NCBI RefSeq assembly: GCF_902705875.1
Contig: NZ_CACSIK010000003.1
Location: forward strand, 62,001 to 126,000
Length of the DNA stretch: 64,000 nt
Direction of reading: 5' to 3'
Origin: Zhongshania aliphaticivorans
GTDB lineage: Bacteria; Pseudomonadota; Gammaproteobacteria; Pseudomonadales; Spongiibacteraceae
A program made the position numbers and the translations under genes. Positions 1 through 10,947 of the stretch are shown piece after piece. The notes under the pieces are model-generated. The model was given only the letters and a program-made list of their open reading frames with translations, was not told the DNA's origin and searched no databases. The stretch's first letter is position 1; every line of letters begins with the position of its first letter.

Positions 1-603
1 ATAATCGCGCTCGTTAAAGTAACGAAGAACGCCGGGGACATGTTGTGACACTCGACCATCCAAGCTTAACAGCGGATAGATACGCACCTCTTTAGCAACA
101 CGACACATTTCAGTTAGCGCTTGTATATGTTGTGCAGCATCAATTTGCTCGCTATACAAAAACAGTAGATGGGAGCATAAGGCCAAATCGAACTCAGCAT
201 CAAAAAATGGCAGCTCTGGCAAACTCGCTTCTACGTAACGGCCTGCTTCAAGCCCTTTTTCAAAATCATCTAAAAATCGGTTCATGGCAGACATTCGCAC
301 TGAACCCAAGTGACCGGGATCTTTAAAACTGGTCCAGTAAAATTGTTCTTTATTGCGCGCCAGTTCGGCAATCATACCGGGATAAACTCGCTGAATACGA
401 CTGCGAATCTCCTCAGTGGAGAATTGGTAGATAGGATCAACAGACATGATGCGTCCGCCATGCTGAGTCAACTCAGCATTAAAACTAGCAGGGCCATCGC
501 CACAACCCAATATATGCCCTTCCAAATCACGCTCTGACAGAGCAAACATACGACAATACTCGCCGTAAGATCGCCCCCATGGAACAATGGATGACAGCTC
601 CAA
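1..603 (-). CDS. SAM-dependent methyltransferase, partial (C-terminus beyond left edge)
   Basis: Reading leftwards from 603 there is one open frame of 201 codons that runs off the window without a stop. Near the N-terminus it has a class I methyltransferase SAM-binding loop (ILGCGDGPASF) followed by an acidic strand end (SVDP), and later a motif IV-like stretch (DLALCSHLLFLYS). The first in-frame stop upstream lies only a few codons back, and the only usable initiator is TTG at 603, preceded by a GAGAGGA ribosome site, so I chose that. The substrate cannot be told from the sequence. It could be a small-molecule methyltransferase of unknown role. Confidence 0.7.
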   Translation of the reverse strand, partial: MELSSIVPWGRSYGEYCRMFALSERDLEGHILGCGDGPASFNAELTQHGGRIMSVDPIYQFSTEEIRSRIQRVYPGMIAELARNKEQFYWTSFKDPGHLGSVRMSAMNRFLDDFEKGLEAGRYVEASLPELPFFDAEFDLALCSHLLFLYSEQIDAAQHIQALTEMCRVAKEVRIYPLLSLDGRVSQHVPGVLRYFNERDY

Positions 604-775
604 AACATCCTCTCAATTACAAATGCAGTCTTGTGTTAAACCGCAGCCCAAACCATAAAACACCGCGCCCCTAGCGACAGCAAGTATAGTGATCTCAACA
701 GGGGAAGCACAAACGGTTTACAAAAGAAGCCAACAAATTTACGCCCAATACCACTAATCCATCACTCCATAACGC

Positions 776-799
776 AAAAAGCGGCCAAATGGCCGCCTT
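776..799 (-). terminator. Rho-independent terminator of the TSP3-hydrolase lipoprotein gene
   Basis: Minus-strand hairpin with perfect six-base arms GCGGCC / GGCCGC (781-796) and a four-base loop, followed directly by TTTTT. It lies about 20 bases after the stop of the lipoprotein gene. Confidence 0.8.
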
Positions 800-818
800 T
801 ATTGATACCTAAAGTACA

Positions 819-3575
819 TTATAGTGATGGCGTAGGGAGCTCAAGTTCATTACCAAAATCAGGCAATGCAGGACTTGATTCTGTCGATGGTAGCGCAAGT
901 GACTCACTCACATCCGCCTCAAAATCAGGCTGACCATCTGCACCAACCGCAAACAGCGGTAAACGAATACTCGCCGCAATATTGACCGCGGCAATGGTGG
1001 CATCACGTGAGAATGCTTCCAAGTATTGTGCGTGATAACCACTTACCCACAAACCCAGCTCATCCCCTTGGTCTAGGCGCTCGGCCACCCCTACCATATC
1101 AATATCAATATGCTCACCTAAGCCACGAACCGGTGCAATCTGATCATCCAGCAATTGCCACTCCCCCCCAGCATGACGAACCGCCACACCGGTAAATAAT
1201 ATGCTGTCACAGCCTATTCGCAAGGTTGGGATGCTACCTAATGCACAAAGAGCATCATTCACCATTTGCGGCGTGGTCACAGTGATATCAAGCTGAGGAA
1301 TACCGGCAACAATTAAACCCTTGCTATCGGCAACACTCAACAAGGGAATAATCGCAACATCTTGCCCCAGTAAATGAGCAGCCTGAGCCTCAACTCCATT
1401 CAAGACATTGCCCGCCGATAAATCAGTATATTCACTAAACGCCACCGCACTATCGCTGTCTTGGTCTGCACGTCGCGCTTTAAATTCATCGACTGGAATC
1501 ATCACCGCGTCATCGTCAGCCAGCGACATACAAATAGCATTATTACCATCAAAATAATCTGCTGCCGGTAAGCCGCGTAATTTTTCATCGAACCAAGCAA
1601 TCGTCGCATCGCGCTGATCAATTTCCCCACAGGCAAACTTACCTGCTGGCGCTTGGAAATAAACAGGTTCCGGTGTCTCACCGATAAAACCTGGAATAAT
1701 ATGCCCCGTCTCATGGGTCAACATACGTACTTCGTGACCAGTATCTTCTGTGCGATCACGCAGACACTGGAAATTCCACCATGCATCATTGAAATTAAAT
1801 AAAGTGTCACGAATACCTTGTGTCAGTAATACATCAACCCCAGGCTGCCCAGTATAGGTATTACTTCCAGGAGCCTCATTAAACTCACTGGTAATATTAT
1901 TATTTAGCTCACTAGCCGCTACACTATACGGCATAGCCGCCTGACCATTAAGGCCACACCAATAACGGGGACTATGGTAAGCAAACCAATCGATAGCATC
2001 ACGGGGAAACTCATTGGTCGCGATGCCACGAGCCAAGGTTTCCACCACAAAAGGATCAAGCCCCCGCGCTAGAGGCGAGTCTTGATTTTCAAACCCTGGC
2101 GCATAACTTCCAGCTTCCGCTCCTGCCACCAACAGCAAAGCCCAAGCAGATTTAACAACATCGCCCTGATTCAAACTATAAGGCAAATTATGCCAAGTAA
2201 TATCCGGCACCATCGCATCTAAACGCTGCTTCTCATCAACGCCGTGTATCAACATTTGATAACCGCCACCATAGCTAGAACCAACTGACCCGACCAGTAA
2301 GTTTGCCCCACCGGCAACGCTAACAGGGACATCTGGGCGACTGATAAATTCGCCGCTGCTTTCATCTCGCCACGCTAAATAGTCGAGATTCGACTCAGCC
2401 CAATCCAATATTTGCAGTAAATCTAAGCCTTCCACCTCTGGGTCCATAACTCTTACTGTGCCGCTGCTGTCTCCAAAACCGCGCAAATCAATACTAATTA
2501 CGGGATAACCACCTGCCACTAATCGATCAAGTGCATTACTGGTATATTCGCCACCGGTATCACTAACCCTAGCGCCACCCAGTCCGTGGCCATGCAGCAC
2601 GAGTGGATGAGCGCCACTAGCCCGCCCACCACAGGCGATTTCGAGAGGTTCAAACACCTCAAAACTGATATTTTCACCACTGGCAGAAGTAAGCTCTACT
2701 TGATAATGACGACCCGCCGTCACGCTGGCAAAGCTATCACCACAAGAGGCGTTTACTTGGCTTGCAGCACAACCGCTAGTATCAACGCTCGCATCAGCGG
2801 CGCTATCAGCACATAAATCATCCTCATTACCAATACCGTCATCATCGCTATCACGGTTATCTTCAGGGTCACACGCATCGCCAACACTATCGCCATCTAA
2901 ATCACCTTGACCTGGGTTGGCCAGCAAAGGGCAGTTATCGATAGTATCTAAAACCCCATCGCTATCGCTGTCACGATCATCCTGAGAGTCACAGACATCA
3001 CCTACACCATCACTATCTGTATCTTGCTGGTTCTCATTAGCGACCACGGGGCAGTTATCACCGCCATTTACCACGCCGTCATTATCGGCATCGTCATCGC
3101 AGGTATCGCCCACACCATCACTGTCTGTATCTTCCTGGCCGGGATTTGAAGTTGTAGGGCAATTATCATCAGCATCAAAAATACCGTCTTCATCGGCATC
3201 AGTAGATCCACCGCTGCCACCACTATTATCTTCCGCGTCACAAGCATCGCCAATCAGGTCACCATCCTGGTCAGCTTGATTGCTATTCGCAATGGACGGG
3301 CAGTTATCACTACTATTTGATACGCCGTCATTATCAGCATCGGTATCACAGGCATCACCAAAAGCATCTGAATCAATATTAGCCTGTCCGGGATTGCTGT
3401 TATTGGGACAGTTATCAACACTATCAGGAATACCATCGGCGTCTGCATCTAGCACCTGGCTACCGCCACCATTATCTGGAGAGTCGCTAACACCGGTACC
3501 GGAAACAGAGTTTCCACCACATGCCGACAGAATAGTTATAGCCATCAAAGCGTATATATAACGACGAAAATACAT
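819..3575 (-). CDS. Lipoprotein with thrombospondin type-3 repeats and an alpha/beta hydrolase domain
   Basis: About 918 aa. A short hydrophobic signal ends in the lipobox ILSAC, so the protein is probably a membrane-anchored lipoprotein. Residues ~40-270 are tandem Asp-rich units of the type DxDxDGxxDxxDNCP, the calcium-binding thrombospondin type-3 (TSP3) repeats, with their conserved cysteines. The rest is an alpha/beta hydrolase: an oxyanion-type HGHGLGG stretch, then nucleophile motif GSSYGGG, then late Asp and His candidates (a Gly-His-Ile stretch after LTHETGH). The fold resembles exported esterases or acyl-peptidases; the substrate is unknown. I prefer ATG at 3575, with AGGTGAG in front, over the GTG at 3584 that is itself part of that ribosome site. 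It stands alone, with its own terminator. Confidence 0.85.
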   Translation of the reverse strand: MYFRRYIYALMAITILSACGGNSVSGTGVSDSPDNGGGSQVLDADADGIPDSVDNCPNNSNPGQANIDSDAFGDACDTDADNDGVSNSSDNCPSIANSNQADQDGDLIGDACDAEDNSGGSGGSTDADEDGIFDADDNCPTTSNPGQEDTDSDGVGDTCDDDADNDGVVNGGDNCPVVANENQQDTDSDGVGDVCDSQDDRDSDSDGVLDTIDNCPLLANPGQGDLDGDSVGDACDPEDNRDSDDDGIGNEDDLCADSAADASVDTSGCAASQVNASCGDSFASVTAGRHYQVELTSASGENISFEVFEPLEIACGGRASGAHPLVLHGHGLGGARVSDTGGEYTSNALDRLVAGGYPVISIDLRGFGDSSGTVRVMDPEVEGLDLLQILDWAESNLDYLAWRDESSGEFISRPDVPVSVAGGANLLVGSVGSSYGGGYQMLIHGVDEKQRLDAMVPDITWHNLPYSLNQGDVVKSAWALLLVAGAEAGSYAPGFENQDSPLARGLDPFVVETLARGIATNEFPRDAIDWFAYHSPRYWCGLNGQAAMPYSVAASELNNNITSEFNEAPGSNTYTGQPGVDVLLTQGIRDTLFNFNDAWWNFQCLRDRTEDTGHEVRMLTHETGHIIPGFIGETPEPVYFQAPAGKFACGEIDQRDATIAWFDEKLRGLPAADYFDGNNAICMSLADDDAVMIPVDEFKARRADQDSDSAVAFSEYTDLSAGNVLNGVEAQAAHLLGQDVAIIPLLSVADSKGLIVAGIPQLDITVTTPQMVNDALCALGSIPTLRIGCDSILFTGVAVRHAGGEWQLLDDQIAPVRGLGEHIDIDMVGVAERLDQGDELGLWVSGYHAQYLEAFSRDATIAAVNIAASIRLPLFAVGADGQPDFEADVSESLALPSTESSPALPDFGNELELPTPSL

Positions 3576-3765
3576 AGGGCTCACCTGAACAATTATTTTT
3601 ATGGTTGGAGCAAAACGTGGCTAGACAAACATGCCACTCAACTACTACACAATATTTAACATTTATGTCATATATTACACATATTACCACTAGCCACACA
3701 AGGCAAAACATAATCAACGTGTTAGAGAAACGATTCTAATCTCAAGATCATCAATATTCAGGCAT

Positions 3766-3794
3766 AAAAAAACCCCGCCGAAGCGAGGTTTTTA
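3766..3794 (-). terminator. Rho-independent terminator of groESL
   Basis: On the minus strand a stem with a UUCG tetraloop (CGC-TTCG-GCG extended by A/T and G-C pairs) is followed by seven T. It sits about 25 bases downstream of the groEL stop. Confidence 0.85.
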
Positions 3795-3817
3795 GGTGGT
3801 ACGAGAAAGGGCTAAAT

Positions 3818-5491
<1,674 letters not shown>

Positions 5492-5534
5492 TTATTAACT
5501 AATTCGTTGATTCAAAAGAAATCCTGTGCCGGAC

Positions 5535-5825
5535 TTACGCTTCTACCACACCAAAGATTTCAGATTCACTCAGAACGATCAGCTCTTCGCCGTCGACTTT
5601 CACAGTACTACCTGAGTACTGACCGAAAATAACAACATCGCCTGCTTTCAAGCCAACTGGACGCAATTCACCGCTTTCAAGCAATTTACCTTCGCCCACA
5701 GCTAAAACTTCACCCTGATTGGGTTTTTCTGTAGCAGAGCCCGGCAACACAATACCGCCTGCGCTAGTTTTCTCTTCTTCTTTACGGCGAACTACGACGC
5801 GATCGTATAACGGACGTATCTTCAT
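5535..5825 (-). CDS. groES: Co-chaperonin GroES (10 kDa)
   Basis: 96 aa from [12 protein letters not shown]. It is the heptameric lid of GroEL. The mobile loop ([15 protein letters not shown]) and the C-terminal [12 protein letters not shown] are present. An in-frame upstream extension exists, but the family start is the ATG at 5825, preceded by GGAG. It is the first gene of the groESL operon. Confidence 0.98.
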   Translation of the reverse strand: MKIRPLYDRVVVRRKEEEKTSAGGIVLPGSATEKPNQGEVLAVGEGKLLESGELRPVGLKAGDVVIFGQYSGSTVKVDGEELIVLSESEIFGVVEA

Positions 5826-6016
5826 TTGTTTCAATCTCCAATAAATCAATAATTTAGATTTTTTATGACCGGCCAAACCGGTATCAACCCAAACACCAAA
5901 GGCTCTTACACCTGCAGGTATTTTGACCTGTGCCCCCTTTCATACGGATCAGAACGCTTCTGCGCTCCAACAGGGAAAACCAAGTGTCATCACCAAGTCA
6001 CCGTGGGCTGTCCTGT

Positions 6017-6044
6017 AAATGGGGTTTGCAAAAAACATTTCAAG
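6017..6044 (-). promoter_or_regulatory. Sigma-32 (RpoH) type heat-shock promoter of groESL
   Basis: The minus strand carries CTTGAA (6044-6039), a 14-base spacer, and CCCCATTT (6024-6017). This is a near-perfect match to the gammaproteobacterial RpoH consensus. It lies between the fxsA stop and groES, about 190 bases ahead of the groES start, leaving a long leader. Confidence 0.88.
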
Positions 6045-6058
6045 AGGACCCACAAAAA

Positions 6059-6568
6059 TTATTCTTCTTTTTTATACTCACCTTCAATGGTGACGTTATC
6101 CACTTTATGGCTATTAAGGCTATCTTCGTCACTGGAGCGAGGGCGCCCAGCACCAAAGTGAGTCCCCCCATCGGTAAAGGGACCCGCCCCACTGCCAAAC
6201 TGATTCATTTGCACCTGCATTACCCCGCGCCGAATCATTATGGCAATCAAGGCCTGTCGCAATGGGGCTATAAGGCACACAAAACCTATCGTATCGGTGA
6301 CAAAACCAGGCGTTAGAAGTAACGCGCCACCTACTGCCAGCATGAGCCCTTCTAAAATTTCTGTGGCCGGCAGCTGCCCCGAGTTCATCCGTTGCTGAGC
6401 TCGGGTTAAGGTGTCAATGCCTTGCCGCTTAAGTAAAGCAGCACCAATAATCGCCGTCGCCGCCACCATAGCGATGGTCGGTAACGCGCCAATCAGCCCA
6501 CCCACTTTAATCAACAACCACATTTCAATAATGGGTAGACCAATAAACAAAAAAAACAACATTCGCAT
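6059..6568 (-). CDS. fxsA: FxsA family membrane protein
   Basis: 169 aa. Hydrophobic N-terminal segments (FFLFIGLPIIEMWLLIKVGG, then a second helix after IGALPTIAMV) are followed by the conserved PGFVTDTIGFVCLIAPLR stretch of FxsA, and then a polar cytoplasmic tail. FxsA is an inner-membrane protein known in E. coli for relieving phage T7 exclusion by F plasmid; its normal role is unclear. It is commonly found directly upstream of groESL, as here. The start has only a weak ribosome site, so a shift by one or two codons is possible. Confidence 0.92.
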   Translation of the reverse strand: MRMLFFLFIGLPIIEMWLLIKVGGLIGALPTIAMVAATAIIGAALLKRQGIDTLTRAQQRMNSGQLPATEILEGLMLAVGGALLLTPGFVTDTIGFVCLIAPLRQALIAIMIRRGVMQVQMNQFGSGAGPFTDGGTHFGAGRPRSSDEDSLNSHKVDNVTIEGEYKKEE

Positions 6569-6744
6569 TAGAGACTCGCTTCGCTCAGGCTTTAATTATA
6601 AATGGGGGTAAACACGACAAATTCAAGCAGGCCTCTGAAACGCAAAACCGTGAGCAACAGGTATAAAAACTACATCAGAGCTCTCACGATTAGTTTACAA
6701 TCAACAGCCACTATTTGAGTAACCAAGAGAGGACAAACTGACCA

Positions 6745-7749
6745 ATGCAAAACTGCACACTTCTCGCAGCCCTGCTAATCCTCTTGGTAAACTACAGTCA
6801 CGCACAAACGACCAGCGATGATGCAGAGTGCCTCCAGTTAGCGGCGCAATCTGCTACAGAATCGACCACCTTAGGTGAGCTTCGTAGCTACTGTGCCGAA
6901 ATGGTCAAGAAATCCAACCCAAACCCCAGCGAGGTCGATACTAAAAACTCCGAGCAAAGCGGCGTCGTCGAACAACGCTATAACCTCGAACAATTTACAA
7001 CGAATAACCCCTTTGTTTTGACGCCTCACCGGACCAATTATGTATTACCTGTATCGTACCGTGACGATATTAGCGATTACTCCGGCATTCTTCCCAACAA
7101 TAGCGCTGAAGCAGACAGTATTGAGCTTGAGTTCCAGCTCAGCATTAAACTTACGCTGTGGGAGAAAATACTCAACGATAATGGCTATCTTAGCGTGGGC
7201 TACACCAATCGCTCATTTTGGCAGGCATATAACAAAGCCGCTTCAGCCCCCTTTAGAGAAACCAATCACGAACCAGAACTGATGCTCACATTTACCAATA
7301 GCTGGGAATTGTTTGGTATTCGCAATGTAGCTAATCAGCTTATCTTTAACCACCAATCCAATGGTCGCAGTGAACCTTTATCACGGAGTTGGAATCGTAT
7401 AATGCTCAACATGGTGTTTGAACGCGACCGCTTTGCCATGTCCTTCAAACCTTGGTACCGGCTGCCAGAGTCTTCTGATGACGATGACAACCCTGATATC
7501 GAGAAATACCTAGGACACTTTGAATGGATGGGCCTCTATAAATGGCATGATCGAACACTGAGTATCATGCTTCGCAATAATCTACGGAGCGAAAATAAAG
7601 GGGCGCTCGAACTTGGCTGGAGCTTCCCCATAAGCACTAGAGTGAAAGCTTATGTAAAATATTTTAATGGCTACGGAGAGAGCTTAATTGAGTACAATAA
7701 CGCCATCGAAAGTATCGGTATTGGCGTATTAATAAGCGACTGGTTATAA
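6745..7749 (+). CDS. pldA: Outer membrane phospholipase A (OMPLA / PldA)
   Basis: 334 aa. A signal peptide ends near residue 20 (SHA-QTT). The C-terminal two thirds form the 12-stranded OMPLA barrel. The catalytic triad is visible: His203 and Ser205 in FNHQSNGRS and Asn217 in SRSWNR, with the same spacing as His142, Ser144 and Asn156 of E. coli PldA. It hydrolyses outer-leaflet phospholipids after calcium-dependent dimerisation and helps keep outer membrane asymmetry. It has an acidic, Cys-containing N-terminal extension of about 70 residues. It lies 28 bases ahead of the carbonic anhydrase gene. Confidence 0.93.
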   Translation: MQNCTLLAALLILLVNYSHAQTTSDDAECLQLAAQSATESTTLGELRSYCAEMVKKSNPNPSEVDTKNSEQSGVVEQRYNLEQFTTNNPFVLTPHRTNYVLPVSYRDDISDYSGILPNNSAEADSIELEFQLSIKLTLWEKILNDNGYLSVGYTNRSFWQAYNKAASAPFRETNHEPELMLTFTNSWELFGIRNVANQLIFNHQSNGRSEPLSRSWNRIMLNMVFERDRFAMSFKPWYRLPESSDDDDNPDIEKYLGHFEWMGLYKWHDRTLSIMLRNNLRSENKGALELGWSFPISTRVKAYVKYFNGYGESLIEYNNAIESIGIGVLISDWL

Positions 7750-7777
7750 GCAAGCCTCACTTACAGGAATACAAAAA

Positions 7778-8455
7778 ATGATCACAGCACAAGAAGCGCT
7801 TATGCGCCTAAAGGAAGGTAACGCTCGCTTTGTTAGCAATGTTAATAGCGATTATGCCACTACCATTATCAACAAACGCCCAGAACTTATAGAAATTCAA
7901 GCTCCGTTTGCCATCGTGCTAGGTTGCTCAGACGCACGCGTACCTGCCGAACTGGTTTTTGACCAAGGCCTGGGCGATCTGTTTGTGATTCGTGTGGCCG
8001 GCAATGTCGTTGCACCGTCTGGCATTGGCAGCGTTGAATTTGCCGCACTGAATTTTGGTACACCACTTGTTGTGGTGCTGGGTCACTCAAGCTGTGGAGC
8101 GATATCGGCAACCGTCGACGTTCTAACGGGGAACAGTAAAATCCCTTCACAAAACCTACACTCCATTGTTAAGCGTATTCGCCCCGCCGTAGAAACCTTA
8201 CTAAGCACCGAGTTGCGCCACGACCATGATGCATTAATTAAGCAATCTGTACGCGCCAATGTAAGAAGCTCCGTTGAACATTTGAGCAGCGGCTCACCCA
8301 CTTTAGAAAATCTTATTAGCGAGGGTAAGCTTATGGTAGTAGGAGCAGAGTACTCTCTTGAAACCGGTGAGGTTGATTTCTTTTATGAGGACTATTGGGA
8401 GCGCACCCGTAACCTCGAAGCAAAAGAAAACGAGACTATAGATTCTGCAGAGTAA
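7778..8455 (+). CDS. Beta-class carbonic anhydrase
   Basis: 225 aa. It interconverts CO2 and bicarbonate. The zinc site of the beta class is intact: Cys50 in GCSDARVP, with the Asp52-Arg54 dyad, and His103 / Cys106 in GHSSCGA. Length and layout match bacterial cytosolic enzymes (Can/CynT type); no signal peptide. It is followed after ten bases by the alkyltransferase-like gene and may be cotranscribed with pldA. Confidence 0.95.
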   Translation: MITAQEALMRLKEGNARFVSNVNSDYATTIINKRPELIEIQAPFAIVLGCSDARVPAELVFDQGLGDLFVIRVAGNVVAPSGIGSVEFAALNFGTPLVVVLGHSSCGAISATVDVLTGNSKIPSQNLHSIVKRIRPAVETLLSTELRHDHDALIKQSVRANVRSSVEHLSSGSPTLENLISEGKLMVVGAEYSLETGEVDFFYEDYWERTRNLEAKENETIDSAE

Positions 8456-8465
8456 TCAAGAAGCG

Positions 8466-8759
8466 ATGCGGCAAATTTATGCCGCAGTCCACGGCGTCCC
8501 CGAAGGGCGCCTATGTAGCTATGGAAAAATTGCTGAATTAGCAGGCCAACCTGGCCGAGCTCGTTACGTTGGGCGAATACTCAGCCAACTCCCCAGCAAC
8601 ACCCAACTACCGTGGTTTCGAATTGTAAATAGCCAAGGAAAAATCAGTTTCCCAGCACAAAGTGAAAACTATCAACGCCAACTTAGTCATTTAATTAACG
8701 AGAGCAGCGCAGATGAATCCGGCAAACTATTTTGGCGGCAATGTCGCTGGCCGGATTAA
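8466..8759 (+). CDS. atl: Alkyltransferase-like protein (ATL, MGMT family without the acceptor Cys)
   Basis: 97 aa. It is the DNA-binding domain of O6-alkylguanine-DNA alkyltransferases (VPEGRLCSYGKIAELAGQPGRARYVGRIL), but the active-site PCHR is PWFR, with Trp50 in place of the acceptor cysteine. This defines the ATL proteins (E. coli YbaZ, S. pombe Atl1), which bind O6-alkylguanine, flip it out and hand the lesion to nucleotide excision repair. It cannot itself dealkylate DNA. Its 3' end overlaps the convergent rhomboid gene by 33 bases. Confidence 0.93.
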   Translation: MRQIYAAVHGVPEGRLCSYGKIAELAGQPGRARYVGRILSQLPSNTQLPWFRIVNSQGKISFPAQSENYQRQLSHLINESSADESGKLFWRQCRWPD

Positions 8760-9341
8760 GATCACAATGCATTGCCCAACGGCCAGTAACACGCCGGCAA
8801 GCACCCCAATAAAATGCGCCTCCACCGCGACTGGGACACCGATACGATCAGACACTGAGACAAGCACGGCGGGATAAAAGTAATCCCTTAACAATTTAGC
8901 CATAACCACCAATAACAATACACCACCCCAATAGTGGCGGCCCACGATGAGATGTAACGACCCTGCAACCAAAACGCCATACAAAGCCGCAGACACACCT
9001 AAATAATAGTCATAATGCTGCAATAGAAAATAAATCAAACCTCCGGTAATGAGCGAACATAGCAGTATACTTACGACAAAAGCACGCTCGCTAAGCACCG
9101 CCAAAAACAGAACGCGGCACAATATCAAGGCCACAATATTAGAAAACAAATGCGCGCTATTATTATGAACCAACTGACCACTAAGTAAGCGCCACCACTG
9201 CCCGCCCTCTACCAGCTCACGCTGATAAGACAGATCCATCTTGGTTTGGCAAAAATAAAAAAGCAGCAAACATAAAATGAACAGCGCTGTGGGCCAAAAC
9301 TGAAAGAAATGACGGCCACTATTGGAGTTCGTTTTAGTCAT
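8727..9341 (-). CDS. rrtA: Rhombosortase-type rhomboid intramembrane serine protease
   Basis: 204 aa, multi-pass. The catalytic Ser is in GVSAALYGVLVAG and the catalytic His in EAHFIGVLAG, the GxSx / H pair of rhomboids. The short form, with WWRLLSGQLVHNNSAHLFSN near the N-terminus, matches the rhombosortase subfamily, which cleaves the GlyGly-CTERM tail of exported proteins. I saw no GlyGly-CTERM protein in this window, so its clients must be elsewhere if the assignment is right. It overlaps the end of the ATL gene tail to tail. Confidence 0.82.
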   Translation of the reverse strand: MTKTNSNSGRHFFQFWPTALFILCLLLFYFCQTKMDLSYQRELVEGGQWWRLLSGQLVHNNSAHLFSNIVALILCRVLFLAVLSERAFVVSILLCSLITGGLIYFLLQHYDYYLGVSAALYGVLVAGSLHLIVGRHYWGGVLLLVVMAKLLRDYFYPAVLVSVSDRIGVPVAVEAHFIGVLAGVLLAVGQCIVILIRPATLPPK

Positions 9342-9378
9342 ATCATCGTCAACAATGGGCGACGCTAGCCATCAACAC

Positions 9379-10947
9379 TTAGGCCGAGGTCTCAAGCCGT
9401 CGGTTCAAATACCAAATTAGCGCAATGACAGGCAAACCAATAGCGCTAGCCAGTAAGAAAAAGGAAGAGTAACCCACTGACTCCACGACCGTGCCAGAGT
9501 AGCCACCAAGCAACTTCGGAAACAGCGTCATAATTGAGCTGAACATTGCATACTGGGTAGCGGTAAAGGAAATATTAGTGAGGCTAGATAGCCAAGCAAC
9601 AAATGCCGCAACGGCAACCCCACCACTTAAATTATCTGCGGCGATGACCAGCGTTAAGGCAACGATATCCGGCTCTCCTCCCGCCAACCACATAAACATC
9701 AAATTAGTGAGGGAAACCAAAATGGCACCCAACATCAATACGCGCATTACACCTAATTTGAGCGTAAGAAAGCCACCAAGAAAACTGCCGACAATCGTCA
9801 TTAAAACGCCAAATATTTTGGTTACACTGGCAATTTCGTCTTTGCTATAGCCCATATCTTGATAAAAGACATTGGCGATCACGCCCAGCACAATATCGGA
9901 CACCCGATAAAAACCAATCAGCAGTAACACCCATACCGCCAGGCTTCCATAGCGTTTAATAAATTCACTAATCGGCTGGGTATAGCTCTCTGAAACCAAG
10001 GTCGCATTGACAAAACCGAGCCCCGTCAAGGCACGAAAAACCAATAAGCCAGCAGCAACAGCTAAAGTTAGGCTTAAGGCGCCGTATAAAAACCGCAGCA
10101 AATACTGCTCCATCCCCGTAAACCAATCAGGTGATGCAGGCAGCAAAAACAACACCGCAACAAAGGCCGCAATCGAAAACGCAAAGCCAAAAAAGAAACG
10201 CAAATAATCTTGGGCTGGATAGGTATAGGGGCTACTCGCTGAAACGGGTTCAGCAATTATCAAGGTGGTAAGCACCCCTAACCCCATCACCGCCGCCATG
10301 CATAAATAGGTATTACGCCAAGCATCGTAGTGATACACATCACTTGTGCTGCCAAAAAACTGCGCTAAATACAGCGCGCCGGCACCCGCCGCAATCATCC
10401 CGATACGATATCCCGCAATATAGGTAGAGGACAGCAAGGCCTGCAGCTTGGCATCCGCCGACTCGATCCGAAAGGCATCAATAACCACATCCTGTGTGGC
10501 CGCAGAAAAACCCAACAATACTGCCGCCACCGCCATCATCTGTAATTGCTGCCGAGGATCAGTGAGCGCCATCATGCAAATAGCTGCAATAACACCCAAC
10601 TGAGCCAGCAATAGCCAGCTGCGCCGTCGCCCCATAGCCGCGCTCAATATTGGCAGTGGTAATTTATCTACTAATGGCGCCCAGACAAATTTGAAGGAAA
10701 ACCCCAGGGCGGCCCAGCTAAAATAAGTAACTTCTGCCCTGCTAACACCAGCTTCACGCAACCAAAGTGACAAGCTAGAAAAAATCAACAGCAAGGGCAC
10801 GCCCGCCGAGAACCCAAGAAACACCATTATCCAGACTGGCTTTTGCCGCCACCAAGTTATGTCGCCGAGTTCTTCTTGGTGACTCACGAAGTAACTACCA
10901 CGGCCATACTCACAGTAAGGTGCATTAAGCTCTCCAGTAACACGCAA
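9379..10947 (-). CDS. ampG: AmpG-like muropeptide permease (MFS)
   Basis: Up to 522 aa, with about 12-14 membrane segments. The stretch FLGFSAGVPLLLIFSSLSLWLREAGVSRAEVTYFSW and the following FKFVWAPLVDKLPLP are characteristic of AmpG, the inner-membrane importer of GlcNAc-anhydro-muropeptides for cell-wall recycling and beta-lactamase induction. Immediately after the yajQ stop the frame can begin with TTG at 10947, but the first 20 residues look non-family; GTG at 10887 (VSHQEELGD) is a plausible true start. The gene is probably cotranscribed with yajQ. Confidence 0.87.
   Translation of the reverse strand: MRVTGELNAPYCEYGRGSYFVSHQEELGDITWWRQKPVWIMVFLGFSAGVPLLLIFSSLSLWLREAGVSRAEVTYFSWAALGFSFKFVWAPLVDKLPLPILSAAMGRRRSWLLLAQLGVIAAICMMALTDPRQQLQMMAVAAVLLGFSAATQDVVIDAFRIESADAKLQALLSSTYIAGYRIGMIAAGAGALYLAQFFGSTSDVYHYDAWRNTYLCMAAVMGLGVLTTLIIAEPVSASSPYTYPAQDYLRFFFGFAFSIAAFVAVLFLLPASPDWFTGMEQYLLRFLYGALSLTLAVAAGLLVFRALTGLGFVNATLVSESYTQPISEFIKRYGSLAVWVLLLIGFYRVSDIVLGVIANVFYQDMGYSKDEIASVTKIFGVLMTIVGSFLGGFLTLKLGVMRVLMLGAILVSLTNLMFMWLAGGEPDIVALTLVIAADNLSGGVAVAAFVAWLSSLTNISFTATQYAMFSSIMTLFPKLLGGYSGTVVESVGYSSFFLLASAIGLPVIALIWYLNRRLETSA

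Noticed and set aside
2820..3460. Regularly spaced repeats that could suggest a CRISPR array
   Set aside because: The period encodes TSP3 DxDxDG units in frame, units vary, and there are no constant repeats with unique spacers.
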